DNA from: Streptomyces globosus
Lineage (GTDB): Bacteria > Actinomycetota > Actinomycetes > Streptomycetales > Streptomycetaceae
Assembly (NCBI RefSeq): GCF_003325375.1
Contig: NZ_CP030862.1
Span: 2,545,501-2,609,500 of the forward strand
Length of the DNA stretch: 64,000 bases
Direction of reading: 5' to 3'
Under the pieces are notes generated by a model. That model saw only the letters and a list, made by a program, of their open reading frames with translations. It made no database searches and was not told where the DNA came from. This document shows, one piece after another, positions 42,757 through 53,565 of the stretch. The translations under genes were made by a program, and so were the position numbers. Within the stretch, counting starts at the first letter, position 1, and every line of letters starts with the position of its first letter.

Positions 42757-44340
42757 CTATCTGCCGAACGACAGCAGTGCGTGGTGGACGAGTCCGGGCT
42801 CCGGGCTCTTCACCCGCCCGTTGAGCAGGAACAGCCGTCCGCCGGCCCACGCCGTGTGCGCGCCGTGCGGGAAGAAGACCTGCTGCGCCCCCGCCGCTCC
42901 GGCCGGGCTCTGCAGGAACACCTCCAGCGAGCCGTCCGCCGGCTTCAGCGCGGCCATGGCCCCCGCCGCCCTGCCTTCGGGCCACAGGTAGGCGACGACC
43001 TTGCCGTCCTCCAGGGCCGTCGGCCAGATCCGGCGGCCGTCGGGGGCCTTCGCCCGCCACTTCTCCTTGCCGGTGGCGAGGTCCACGGCGATGACGTGGT
43101 CGGTGAGGTCGATGCCCAGTTCGCGGCCCGGGGCGCCGCCGGCGAGGTACAGGGTGCCGGCGTCGGCCACGGCGGCGGGGCAGTCCCCCAGGGCGCCGCT
43201 GCCGTCGCCCCAGCCGTTGCACCGCTTGTCGGTCCCGAACGGCGCCTCGCCGTGCGAGCGGACCTTGCCGTCCGCGGTGAACGCGGTGAGGCTCCACGCC
43301 TTGCGGCCGCTGTGGTAGGAGGCCGCGACCAGCGGGTCGGAGGACAGGACCCGGCCGACGGTCCAGCCGCCCTCGAACGTGTGGCCCCACTTCGCGGCGC
43401 CCGTGGCCGGGTCAACCTCCTCCAGCAGGGACCGCCCCGCTCCCGGGGCGCCGCCCGGGTCAGGGCACCGGCGGACGAGGACCAGCCGGGCGCCGCCGCC
43501 GAAGGCCGCCGGGTAGCAGCCGCCCGTCTTGGAGGTCCCGAAGAGCTTCCTGCCGTCCGTGGCCGAAAACCCGCTCATGACGGCCGACCGGGCGACGGCC
43601 ACGGTGTCGCCCGACACCGCCATCTGCAGTTCCAGCGGCCGGTCGTAGTCGTTCTCCTGCGGCACCGGGGCCTTCCAGCCCGCCTTGCCCGCCGCGAGGT
43701 CGATCTGCCGGAGCGCGTTGCAGTGCGTGGTCGGCCCCTGGCCCTCCCGCACCGCGACGACGAGCTTCCCGCCGGCTGCAGGCTCCTTCGGCACCCCGCA
43801 CAGCGGGGTCTCCAGCTGCACCTTCCACTTCTCCCGGCCGTCGGCCGCCCCGTACCCGGCGATCTCCTTGTCCATGGCCCGGACCACCACCTCGCCCACG
43901 CGCCACGGGCCGTACTGCCGGGCGCCCGCCCCGGCGACCTCCACGCGGTTCTCGACCAGCCAGATCGGGGCCTCGCCGGGCTTGATCCCGGCGTTGGGGT
44001 CGACGGTGTCGGGTCCCGTGCCGGTCCCCTTGCCGTCGCCCTTGTCCACGGAAGCCGAGGGGGAGGCGGGCGGCGACGCGGACGCCCCGCCGCCCGCGGA
44101 CGGTTCCGGTTCGCCGCCCCTGCCGCCGAGGACCGCCCAGCCGAACCCGGCGACGGCGAGCGCCGCCGCGGCCAGGGCCGCGACCACCGCGGCCCGCTCG
44201 CCCCGCATCCCGTGCCGGGAGACCGGTACGGGCGCCGCGGGGGCGTACGGCTGCGGCGCCGGGCCGAAGCCGGGGGGCGCCGACGGCTGCTGCGGAGGGA
44301 CGTCGGGCCGGGGCGGCTCACCGTGATCACGACCGGTCAT
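42757..44340 (-). CDS. Membrane-anchored PQQ-like beta-propeller protein
   Basis: 527 residues. A cytoplasmic Pro-rich N-terminus (PDVPPQQPSAPPGFGPAPQP) leads to one membrane helix (AAVVAALAAAALAVAGFGWAVLGG), a Ser/Pro/Gly linker, and an extracytoplasmic propeller of PQQ/WD-like blades: YGAADGREKWKVQLETPLCG, IDLAAGKAGWKAPV, EVDPATGAAKWGHTFEGGW, IAVDLATGKEKWRAKAPDGR. Paired cysteines suggest disulfides. No catalytic motif of quinoprotein dehydrogenases. This architecture is common in Streptomyces and of unknown role. Divergent from the sugar-ABC operon. Confidence 0.82.
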   Translation of the reverse strand: MTGRDHGEPPRPDVPPQQPSAPPGFGPAPQPYAPAAPVPVSRHGMRGERAAVVAALAAAALAVAGFGWAVLGGRGGEPEPSAGGGASASPPASPSASVDKGDGKGTGTGPDTVDPNAGIKPGEAPIWLVENRVEVAGAGARQYGPWRVGEVVVRAMDKEIAGYGAADGREKWKVQLETPLCGVPKEPAAGGKLVVAVREGQGPTTHCNALRQIDLAAGKAGWKAPVPQENDYDRPLELQMAVSGDTVAVARSAVMSGFSATDGRKLFGTSKTGGCYPAAFGGGARLVLVRRCPDPGGAPGAGRSLLEEVDPATGAAKWGHTFEGGWTVGRVLSSDPLVAASYHSGRKAWSLTAFTADGKVRSHGEAPFGTDKRCNGWGDGSGALGDCPAAVADAGTLYLAGGAPGRELGIDLTDHVIAVDLATGKEKWRAKAPDGRRIWPTALEDGKVVAYLWPEGRAAGAMAALKPADGSLEVFLQSPAGAAGAQQVFFPHGAHTAWAGGRLFLLNGRVKSPEPGLVHHALLSFGR

Positions 44341-44685
44341 GGGAAGAGTGTGGCCGGTGGGGCGCCCGCAGGGGACGGCATTTCCGGACTTCCCCCGGCC
44401 GGCGGCGGTCCGGAGCCGCCCGGATGAAGTCAAAATGCGGCGCAGGGCCGCCTCCCGCTCCGCACGGCGGCAGTCCGCCCGGAACACCCGCCTCATCCGC
44501 ATCAGTCCAGGCCGCCGCCTCTTGACCCGGCCGCCCCGCGGACCCCCGCGGCTGCCCGGGCCGCCGTACGGGGCACGGCTCCCCGGCCACTCCGCGCGGG
44601 GCCGCGTTGACGCGGTCCGCAGCGGGGTCCAGCGTGGGCCCCGCGCTCCGGCAGCGAGGCCGGAACTCCCCTAAGGCGGCCGACG
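44341..44685. other. Divergent promoter region, propeller gene and ABC operon
   Basis: 345 bp with no supported gene. It carries TTGACCCGGCC near 44521, which could be a -35, and several short GC palindromes, but no clear LacI- or DasR-type operator that I can recognise. An AAGGCGG sequence lies 9 bp before the ABC lipoprotein ATG. Confidence 0.35.
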
Positions 44686-46041
44686 ATGAACCGTTCGCAC
44701 CTGCCCGCACGCCCGCCCCGCCCCCGCCGCACAACCGCCCGCGCCGCACTCCTGGCCGGCGTCCTCCTCGCCGCCGGCGCGTGCGGGCTCGACGGCGCAC
44801 CCGACGGCGGCGAGACCCGCCGCACCGGAAAGGCCTCCGGCGAGATCACCTTCCGCACGCTCCAGCTCAAACCCACGTACACGGCGTACGTGCAGGGCGT
44901 CGTCGACGCCTTCGAGGCGGAGCACCCCGGCGTCCGCGTCCGCTGGGAGGACGTCCCCGGCGGCGGCTACAACGAGAAGCTCGTCGCCGACGCCCAGGCG
45001 GGCGCCCTCCCCGACGTCGTCAACCTCAACACCGACTCCTTCCAGCTCCTTGCCGACCGCGGCCTGCTCGCCGATGTCGCCGCACTCGACCCCGGCGCCG
45101 CGAAGGAGTACATCCCCGGTGCCTGGGAGCAGTTCAAGCTCCCCGGCCGCGGCGACAGCGTCTTCGCCTACCCCTGGTACGTCACCCCGGAGATCCTCAC
45201 CTACAACCAGGAGCTCTTCCGCGCCTCCGGCCTCGACCCGGACCGGCCGCCGACCACCGTCGAGCAGTTCTTCGACCACGCCGACCGGATAGCGGAGCGC
45301 TCCGGGGGCCGGTACGCGGCCTTCATGGCCGACCCCAAGGGCAGGCTCCCCGGCGACTGGCAGAAGATGGGCGTCCCGATCCTCAACGCAGCCCGGGACC
45401 GGTTCGCGTTCGACACCCCCGAGGCCGTCGCCTGGGTCGAGCGGATGAAGTCCCTGTACGCCAAGGGGGCCATGCCGAAGGAGTCGCTCCTCACCTCCGA
45501 CGACGTCAACCAGCTGTACGGCAGCGGAAAGCTCGTCTTCGGCCCCGGATCCCCCGGCTTCGTCCGCGACATCAAACAGAACGCCCCGCAGGTCTACGCC
45601 GACACCCGGGTCGCCGGCGCCGTCACCGGCAGGCTCGGCCACATCGGCATCTACGCCCAGTCCCTCGGGATCCGCAAGAGCACCCGCCACCCGGACGCCG
45701 CGATCGCGTTCGCCCGGTGGGTGACCAACGGGCCCAACCAGGTCGAGTTCTCCCGGAACGCGACCGTCTACCCCTCCAGCGCGCAGGGCCTCGCCGACCC
45801 CCGCTTCGCCGACCGCGGGGACGGCCGCGACGCCGACACGGTCGCCCGGGCGGTCGGCGCCGAGCAGCTGAAGACCGCCGCCCTCGACGCCAACACCCCC
45901 GTCGAATGGACCAACCAGGTCGGCGACGCCGTGGTCCGCGAGGTGCAGAAGGCGATCAAGGGCGAGCAGGACGCCGCGACCGCCGTGCGCAGGGCCCAGG
46001 AGGAGGCCGACAAGCTGCTCGCCGACGCGGCCCGCAGGTGA
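44686..46041 (+). CDS. Sugar ABC transporter substrate-binding lipoprotein
   Basis: 451 residues, family 1 extracellular solute-binding protein (MalE-like). The signal ends in LLAGVLLAAGACG; Cys33 is the probable lipidated residue although the -3 position is Ala. Then ITFRTLQLKPTYTAYVQGVV, HPGVRVRWEDVPGGGYNEKL, PDVVNLNTDSFQLLADRGLL, and APQVYADTRVAGAVTGRLGH are typical. First gene of a four-gene unit with two permeases and GH38 mannosidase, so an alpha-mannoside or related oligosaccharide is a likely ligand. No ATPase gene is present; a shared MsiK-type ATPase encoded elsewhere is expected in Streptomyces. Confidence 0.92.
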   Translation: MNRSHLPARPPRPRRTTARAALLAGVLLAAGACGLDGAPDGGETRRTGKASGEITFRTLQLKPTYTAYVQGVVDAFEAEHPGVRVRWEDVPGGGYNEKLVADAQAGALPDVVNLNTDSFQLLADRGLLADVAALDPGAAKEYIPGAWEQFKLPGRGDSVFAYPWYVTPEILTYNQELFRASGLDPDRPPTTVEQFFDHADRIAERSGGRYAAFMADPKGRLPGDWQKMGVPILNAARDRFAFDTPEAVAWVERMKSLYAKGAMPKESLLTSDDVNQLYGSGKLVFGPGSPGFVRDIKQNAPQVYADTRVAGAVTGRLGHIGIYAQSLGIRKSTRHPDAAIAFARWVTNGPNQVEFSRNATVYPSSAQGLADPRFADRGDGRDADTVARAVGAEQLKTAALDANTPVEWTNQVGDAVVREVQKAIKGEQDAATAVRRAQEEADKLLADAARR

Positions 46042-46973
46042 CCCGCGGAAGCCGGCGGCCCGCCGGCCCGCGCACCGCGGGGGCGGCGGCGCGCGGGCCC
46101 CTCCACCGCCGGTGGTGGAGCCCGTACCTGTTCCTCGCGCCCGGCCTGGCGGCGGTGGCGCTGTTCGGCCTGTGGCCGTTCGCCAACACCGTGGTCCTGT
46201 CGTTCACCGACGCCCGCATCCTCACCGGCGGCGGCTTCGTCGGCCTCGGCAACTACCGCCGGGCGCTCGCCGACCCGGACTTCTGGACCGCCGCGGGAAA
46301 CAGCGTCCTGTACCTGCTCGTCGTCGTGCCGTGCCTGGTGCTGCTGCCGCTCGCGCTGGCCGTGCTGGTGCAGGCCAGGGTGCCCGGCATCGGGTTCTTC
46401 CGCTCGGCGTACTACACGCCGGTGATCGCCTCGGCCGTCGTCGTCGGCCTCGTCTGGCAGTGGGTGCTGCGCAGCGACGGCCTCGTCAACACGGTCTTCC
46501 TGAGGCTCCGGATCGTGTCGGAGCCGGTGCCGTTCCTGACGGACAGCACGATGCTGCTGGTCTCCGCGATGCTCGTCACCGTGTGGAAGGGGCTCGGCTA
46601 CTACATGGTCTTCTACCTGGCGGCCCTCGGGAACGTCCCCGCCTCCCTCCACGAGGCGGCCGCCCTGGACGGCGCCGGCCCCGTCCGCCGCTTCGTCCAC
46701 ATCACCGTCCCGCAGGTGAAGCCGATGATGCTGCTGGTCGGCACCCTCTCCGCCGTGTCCGCGCTGCGCGTCTTCACCGAGGTCTACATCCTCGGCGGCG
46801 AGAGCGGCGGCCCGGGCGGCGGCGCCCGCACCCTGCCCTTCCTCATCCGCCAGGTCGGTCTCGGCTTCGCCGGCGAGACCGGCTACGCCTCGGCGATCTC
46901 CCTGCTGCTGTTCCTGCTCACCCTGGCCTTCAGCCTGCTCGGCCGCCGCCTGGCGAGGGGGGACGAGACGTGA
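46038..46973 (+). CDS. Sugar ABC transporter permease (MalF-like)
   Basis: 311 residues, six membrane helices: first at WWSPYLFLAPGLAAVALFGLWPF, then NSVLYLLVVVPCLVLLPLALAVLV, YYTPVIASAVVVGLVWQWVL and others. The permease EAA loop is HEAAALDGAGPVRRFVHITVPQVKP. GTG 46038 overlaps the stop of the binding-protein gene (GTGA). Pairs with the next gene to form the channel. Confidence 0.92.
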   Translation: MTRGSRRPAGPRTAGAAARGPLHRRWWSPYLFLAPGLAAVALFGLWPFANTVVLSFTDARILTGGGFVGLGNYRRALADPDFWTAAGNSVLYLLVVVPCLVLLPLALAVLVQARVPGIGFFRSAYYTPVIASAVVVGLVWQWVLRSDGLVNTVFLRLRIVSEPVPFLTDSTMLLVSAMLVTVWKGLGYYMVFYLAALGNVPASLHEAAALDGAGPVRRFVHITVPQVKPMMLLVGTLSAVSALRVFTEVYILGGESGGPGGGARTLPFLIRQVGLGFAGETGYASAISLLLFLLTLAFSLLGRRLARGDET

Positions 46974-47809
46974 TGCGCCCCCGGCACGCGGCCCGCCGCG
47001 CGGCGGTGCTCGCCGCCCGGTACGCCCTCCTCCTGGCCGTGCTCGCCCTGATGGCCGGGCCGCTGGCCTGGCAGTTCCTGACCTCGTTGCGCGGCCGCAC
47101 CGAGAACGTCTACCACGGCGTCCTGCCCTCGCAGCCGACCCTCGACAACTATGTCCGCGTCGCCGAGTCGTTCCCGCTGCTCCAGTACACCGGAAACACG
47201 CTGGTCGTGGCAGCCCTCGCCGTCGCCTCGAACGCGGTGTTCGCCGCGATGGGGGGCTACGCGCTCTCCCGGGCCGGGTGGCCGGGCCGCCGCACCGTGT
47301 TCACCGTGCTCGTGGCGACGCTGATGTTCCCGTTCGAGTCCGTCATGGTCTCGATGTTCCTCACCATCCGCGGCATGGGGCTCGTCGACACCCTCGTCGG
47401 GGTCTGGCTCCCGGGGGCCGTCTCCGTCCTCAACATCCTGATCATGCGGTCGGCGTTCCTGGCCGTGCCGCAGGAGATCGAGGAGGCCGCCGTCCTCGAC
47501 GGGGCCGGCGAGTGGACCCGCTTCACCCGCGTCTTCCTCCCCGCCGCGAAGGGCTCCCTGGCCGTCGTGTGCCTGACCAGCTTCATGGGTGCCTGGGACG
47601 ACTTCCTCTGGCCGCTGCTCGTCCTCACCGACAGCGACCACTACACCCTCCAGCTCGGCCTGAAGACCCTCGCCGGCGCCACCACCACCAACGACCAGCG
47701 GATCATCGCCGCCGGTGCGATGGCCGCACTGCTGCCGATGGTGCTGCTCTTCTTCGCCCTCCAGCGTTTCTTCTTCAAGGGGGTGGGCGAGGGAGCGGTC
47801 AAACTCTGA
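46970..47809 (+). CDS. Sugar ABC transporter permease (MalG-like)
   Basis: 279 residues with six membrane helices and the EAA loop EEAAVLDGAGEWTRFTRVFLPAAKG. Starts with GTG-ATG (46970/46973); the GTG overlaps the upstream stop codon. The end FFKGVGEGAVKL is characteristic of MalG-type subunits (the CUT1 family). Followed after 69 bp by the GH38 gene, presumably in the same transcript. Confidence 0.92.
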   Translation: MMRPRHAARRAAVLAARYALLLAVLALMAGPLAWQFLTSLRGRTENVYHGVLPSQPTLDNYVRVAESFPLLQYTGNTLVVAALAVASNAVFAAMGGYALSRAGWPGRRTVFTVLVATLMFPFESVMVSMFLTIRGMGLVDTLVGVWLPGAVSVLNILIMRSAFLAVPQEIEEAAVLDGAGEWTRFTRVFLPAAKGSLAVVCLTSFMGAWDDFLWPLLVLTDSDHYTLQLGLKTLAGATTTNDQRIIAAGAMAALLPMVLLFFALQRFFFKGVGEGAVKL

Positions 47810-47878
47810 CCGCCGCCCGCCCGCCGCCCGGCCGTACCTCCCGCCCCGCCCCGTCCCGTCCGCCTCCCTGGAGCCGCC

Positions 47879-50800
47879 GTGCACGACGACCGCAGCATCA
47901 CCGAGCACCGCCTGCGCCGGACCCTCGCCGAGCGCATCAAACCCGCCGTGTACTCCCGGCCCGTCCCCCTCGCCGTCGAGCGCTGGGACGCCCCCGGCGA
48001 GCCGGTGCCCGTCGCCGAGGGCCTGGCGGCCCCGTACGCCCCCTGCGCCGTCGGCGACGCCTGGGGGCCGGCCTGGGGCACCACCTGGTTCAAGGTCAGC
48101 GGCAGTGTGCCCGGCGACTGGGCCGGGCGCACCGTGGAGGCCGTCCTCGACCTCGGATTCGACCGGATGATGCCCGGCTTCCAGTGCGAGGGCCTCGTCC
48201 ACCTCGCCGACGGCAGCGAGGTCAAGGGCCTCAACCCGTACAACGACTGGGTGCGGGTCGCCGACCGGGCTGCCGGCGGCGAGCGGATCGAGTGGTACGT
48301 CGAGGCCGCCGCGAACCCGGTCCTCGTCGAACACGCCCCCACCTCCGAGGGCGACAGGCTCACCAGCAGCGCGCAGCCGCTCTACCGCCTCGCCCGGATG
48401 GACCTGGCCGTCTTCGAGGCGGAGGTCTGGGAGCTCGTCCAGGACCTGGAGGTCCTCCACGACCTGATGGTGCAGCTCGCCGCCGACGACGCCCGCCGGT
48501 ACGCGATCCTGCGCGCGCTCGACGCGGCCCTCGACGAGGTGGACCCCGACGACGTGCCCGGCACGGCCGCCGCGGCGCGAGCCCGGCTGGCCGGGGTGCT
48601 CGCCTCGCCGGCCGCCGCCTCCGCGCACCGGATCAGCGCCGTCGGCCACGCCCACATCGACTCGGCCTGGCTGTGGCCGCTGCGCGAGACGGTCCGCAAG
48701 GTCGCGCGGACCGCCTCCAACGCGGTCTCCCTCATGGACGGCCACCCCGGCTTCGTCTTCGCCATGTCCCAGGCCCAGCAGCTCGACTGGATCAAGACCC
48801 ACCGGCCCGCACTGTTCGAGAGGATCAAGAAGAAGGCCGCGGAGGGCCGCTTCGTGCCGGTCGGCGGCATGTGGGTCGAGTCCGACACGAACATGGTCGG
48901 CGGGGAGGCCATGGTCCGGCAGTTCCTGTACGGGAAGAAGTTCTTCCTGGACGAGTTCGGCATCGAGACGCGCAACGTGTGGCTCCCCGACTCCTTCGGC
49001 TACACCGCCGCCATGCCGCAGATCATCCGCCTGTCCGGCTCGCAGTGGTTCCTGACGCAGAAGATCTCCTGGTCGCAGGTGAACGCCTTCCCCCACCACA
49101 CCTTCCTGTGGGAGGGCATCGACGGCACCCGCGTCTTCACCCACTTCCCTCCCGTCGACACCTACAACGGCGACCTCGGCGGGGCCCAGCTGGCCCACGC
49201 GGCCCGCAACTACCGCGAGAAGGGCCGCGGCACCCGCTCCCTCGCCCCCTTCGGCTGGGGCGACGGCGGCGGCGGGCCGACCCGCGAGCACCTCGCCCGG
49301 GCCGCCCGCCTGCGCGACCTCGAAGGCTCCCCGCGCGTCGAGGTCGAGGCGCCCGACGCGTTCTTCGAGAAGGCCCGCGCCGAATACCCCGACGCCCCCG
49401 TCTGGGCCGGGGAGCTCTACCTGGAGTTGCACCGCGGCACCTACACCTCCCAGGCCAAGACCAAGCAGGGCAACCGGCGCAGCGAGTCCCTGCTGCGCGA
49501 GGCGGAGCTGTGGGCGGCCACCGCCGCCGTGCGGGTGCCGTCGTACGCCTACCCGTACGAGGAGCTGGAGCGGATCTGGAAGACGGTGCTGCTGCACCAG
49601 TTCCACGACATCCTGCCCGGATCGTCCATCGCCTGGGTGCACCGCGAGGCCCGCGCCGCGTACGCCCGGATCCACACCGAGCTGCGTGCGATCACCGTCG
49701 CGGCGCAGGCCGCGCTCGCCGGGGAGGGCGACACCGGGCTCGTCTTCAACTGCGCCCCGCACGCCCGCCGGGGCGTGCCCGCGGGCGGCGCCGGGGTGCC
49801 GGAGCCGCCGGCCGGGCGGGTGTCCCTGCGGGACCGGCCGCAGGGCGGGTACGTCCTGGAGAACGGGCTGCTGCGGGTGGAGGTCGACGGGCGCGGCCTG
49901 ATCACCTCCGCCGTCGACCTCGCGGCCGGCCGCGAGGCGGTGGCCCCGGGTCAGGCTGCCAACCTGCTCCAGATCCACCGCGACCTGCCGAACATGTGGG
50001 ACGCCTGGGACGTCGACGCGTTCTACCGCAACCACGTCACCGACCTCGCGGACCACGACTCCCTGGCCGCCGAGCAGCACGGCCCGGACGCCGCGGCGGT
50101 CCGTGTGGAGCGCTCCTTCGGCAGGTCCCGGGCCACCCAGTGGATCACCCTGCGGGCGGACGCCCAACAGGTCGACCTCGTCGCCGAGGTCGACTGGCAC
50201 GAGAGGGAGAAGTTCCTCAAGGCGGCCTTCCCGCTGGACGTCAAGGCCGAACGGACCGCCTCCGAGACGCAGTTCGGGCACGTGTACCGGGCCACCCACA
50301 CCAACACCTCCTGGGAGGCGGCCAAGTTCGAGATCTGCGCCCACCGCTGGATCCACGCAGGGGAGCCGGGCTGGGGCGCCGCGCTCCTCAACGACTCCAC
50401 GTACGGCCACGACGTCACCCGCGACGTGCGGCCCGACGGCGGGCAGACCACCACGGTCCGGCTGTCCCTGCTGCGGGCGCCCCGCTACCCCGACCCGGAG
50501 ACCGACCAGGGCCGGCACACGCTGCGGTACGCGCTGGCGCCGGGGGCCGGGATCGGCGACGCGGTCCGCGAGGCCCGCTTCCTCAACCTGCCCGAGCGCA
50601 CGGTGCCCGGCGCCGGCCCCGTCGCCCCGCTGGTCTCGGTGGCGGCCGCGGGCGGCCCGGCGGGCGGCGCGGTGGTCGTGGAGGCGGTCAAGCTGGCGGA
50701 GGACCGCAGCGGCGACGTCGTGGTCCGCCTGTACGAGTGCCTCGGCGGCCGTGCCGCGGCGGTCCTCACGGCGGACTTCCGGCCCGTGGCCGCCGTCGAG

Positions 50801-50920
50801 AGCGACCTGCTGGAGCGGCCCCTCGACGGCACCGCGGTCGGCCCGCCGGCGGCGGACGGGTCGGTGCCGCTGGCGCTGCGCCCGTTCCAGATCGCCACGG
50901 TCCGCCTGCGCCGCGCCTGA
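47879..50920 (+). CDS. Alpha-mannosidase, GH38
   Basis: 1013 residues. Retaining alpha-mannosidase with Zn at the active site. An N-terminal beta domain (residues about 50-240) precedes the catalytic domain: ISAVGHAHIDSAWLWPLRET (H259 and D261 metal ligands), MWVESDTNMVGGEAMVRQFL, the nucleophile D371 in NVWLPDSFGYTAAMPQI, and the third metal ligand His in LHQFHDILPGSSIAWVH. The C-terminal beta-sandwich domains carry WDAWDVDAFYRNH and HRWIHAGEPGWGAALLNDSTYG. No signal peptide, so it acts in the cytoplasm on imported mannosides from the linked ABC importer. GTG start with TGGAG upstream. Confidence 0.95.
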   Translation: MHDDRSITEHRLRRTLAERIKPAVYSRPVPLAVERWDAPGEPVPVAEGLAAPYAPCAVGDAWGPAWGTTWFKVSGSVPGDWAGRTVEAVLDLGFDRMMPGFQCEGLVHLADGSEVKGLNPYNDWVRVADRAAGGERIEWYVEAAANPVLVEHAPTSEGDRLTSSAQPLYRLARMDLAVFEAEVWELVQDLEVLHDLMVQLAADDARRYAILRALDAALDEVDPDDVPGTAAAARARLAGVLASPAAASAHRISAVGHAHIDSAWLWPLRETVRKVARTASNAVSLMDGHPGFVFAMSQAQQLDWIKTHRPALFERIKKKAAEGRFVPVGGMWVESDTNMVGGEAMVRQFLYGKKFFLDEFGIETRNVWLPDSFGYTAAMPQIIRLSGSQWFLTQKISWSQVNAFPHHTFLWEGIDGTRVFTHFPPVDTYNGDLGGAQLAHAARNYREKGRGTRSLAPFGWGDGGGGPTREHLARAARLRDLEGSPRVEVEAPDAFFEKARAEYPDAPVWAGELYLELHRGTYTSQAKTKQGNRRSESLLREAELWAATAAVRVPSYAYPYEELERIWKTVLLHQFHDILPGSSIAWVHREARAAYARIHTELRAITVAAQAALAGEGDTGLVFNCAPHARRGVPAGGAGVPEPPAGRVSLRDRPQGGYVLENGLLRVEVDGRGLITSAVDLAAGREAVAPGQAANLLQIHRDLPNMWDAWDVDAFYRNHVTDLADHDSLAAEQHGPDAAAVRVERSFGRSRATQWITLRADAQQVDLVAEVDWHEREKFLKAAFPLDVKAERTASETQFGHVYRATHTNTSWEAAKFEICAHRWIHAGEPGWGAALLNDSTYGHDVTRDVRPDGGQTTTVRLSLLRAPRYPDPETDQGRHTLRYALAPGAGIGDAVREARFLNLPERTVPGAGPVAPLVSVAAAGGPAGGAVVVEAVKLAEDRSGDVVVRLYECLGGRAAAVLTADFRPVAAVESDLLERPLDGTAVGPPAADGSVPLALRPFQIATVRLRRA

Positions 50921-53104
<2,184 letters not shown>

Positions 53105-53111
53105 CCCGGGG

Positions 53112-53143
53112 GATTGTGGCGGCCCCGCCGGGCCGCCACAATC
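53112..53143 (+). terminator. Hairpin between fadH and the thioesterase gene
   Basis: GATTGTGGCGGCC (53112-53124) pairs perfectly with GGCCGCCACAATC (53131-53143), loop CCGCCG. It starts 8 bp after the fadH stop and ends 5 nt before the next GTG, so it both terminates fadH and contains the CACAAT -10 candidate of a leaderless next gene. Confidence 0.65.
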
Positions 53144-53148
53144 TGCGG

Positions 53149-53562
53149 GTGACCCTGACACCGGCAGACGCAGACAAGGTCCTCAAGGACAACTTCGCCC
53201 CGTGGGTGCTGGCCCTGGGCCTGACCGTCGAGGAGACGGGCGACCGGCACGCCGTGCTGCGGCTGCCCTGGTCCGGGGAGCTCGCCCGGGACGGCGGCGG
53301 GCTGTCCGGACAGGCCCTGATGGCCGCGGCCGACACCGCCACCGTCATCGCGATCAGCGCCGCGCGCGGCGGGTACGGGCCGATGACGACCGTCCAGCAG
53401 TCGACGAGCTTCCAGCGGCCCGTGGCCGGCTCCGACGTGCTCATCGAGGTGCGGGTCACCAAGCTGGGCAAGCGGATGGCCTTCGCGGACGTCACGATGA
53501 CTCCGGAGGGGGCGCAGGACCCGGCCGCGACCGCGTCGGCGGTCTACGCGCTCCTCGCCTGA
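53149..53562 (+). CDS. PaaI-type hotdog-fold thioesterase
   Basis: 137 residues, hotdog fold of the PaaI/DUF4442-like group: VLKDNFAPWVLALGLTVEE, LSGQALMAAADTATVIAISA (the helix with Asp), MTTVQQSTSFQRPVAGSDV and RVTKLGKRMAFADVTMTPEG. Probably cleaves acyl- or aroyl-CoA. GTG 53149; no Shine-Dalgarno apart from the hairpin arm, consistent with a leaderless start 6 nt after CACAAT. The MFS gene starts 4 bp after its stop, so they form an operon. Confidence 0.85.
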   Translation: MTLTPADADKVLKDNFAPWVLALGLTVEETGDRHAVLRLPWSGELARDGGGLSGQALMAAADTATVIAISAARGGYGPMTTVQQSTSFQRPVAGSDVLIEVRVTKLGKRMAFADVTMTPEGAQDPAATASAVYALLA

Positions 53563-53565
53563 GGC

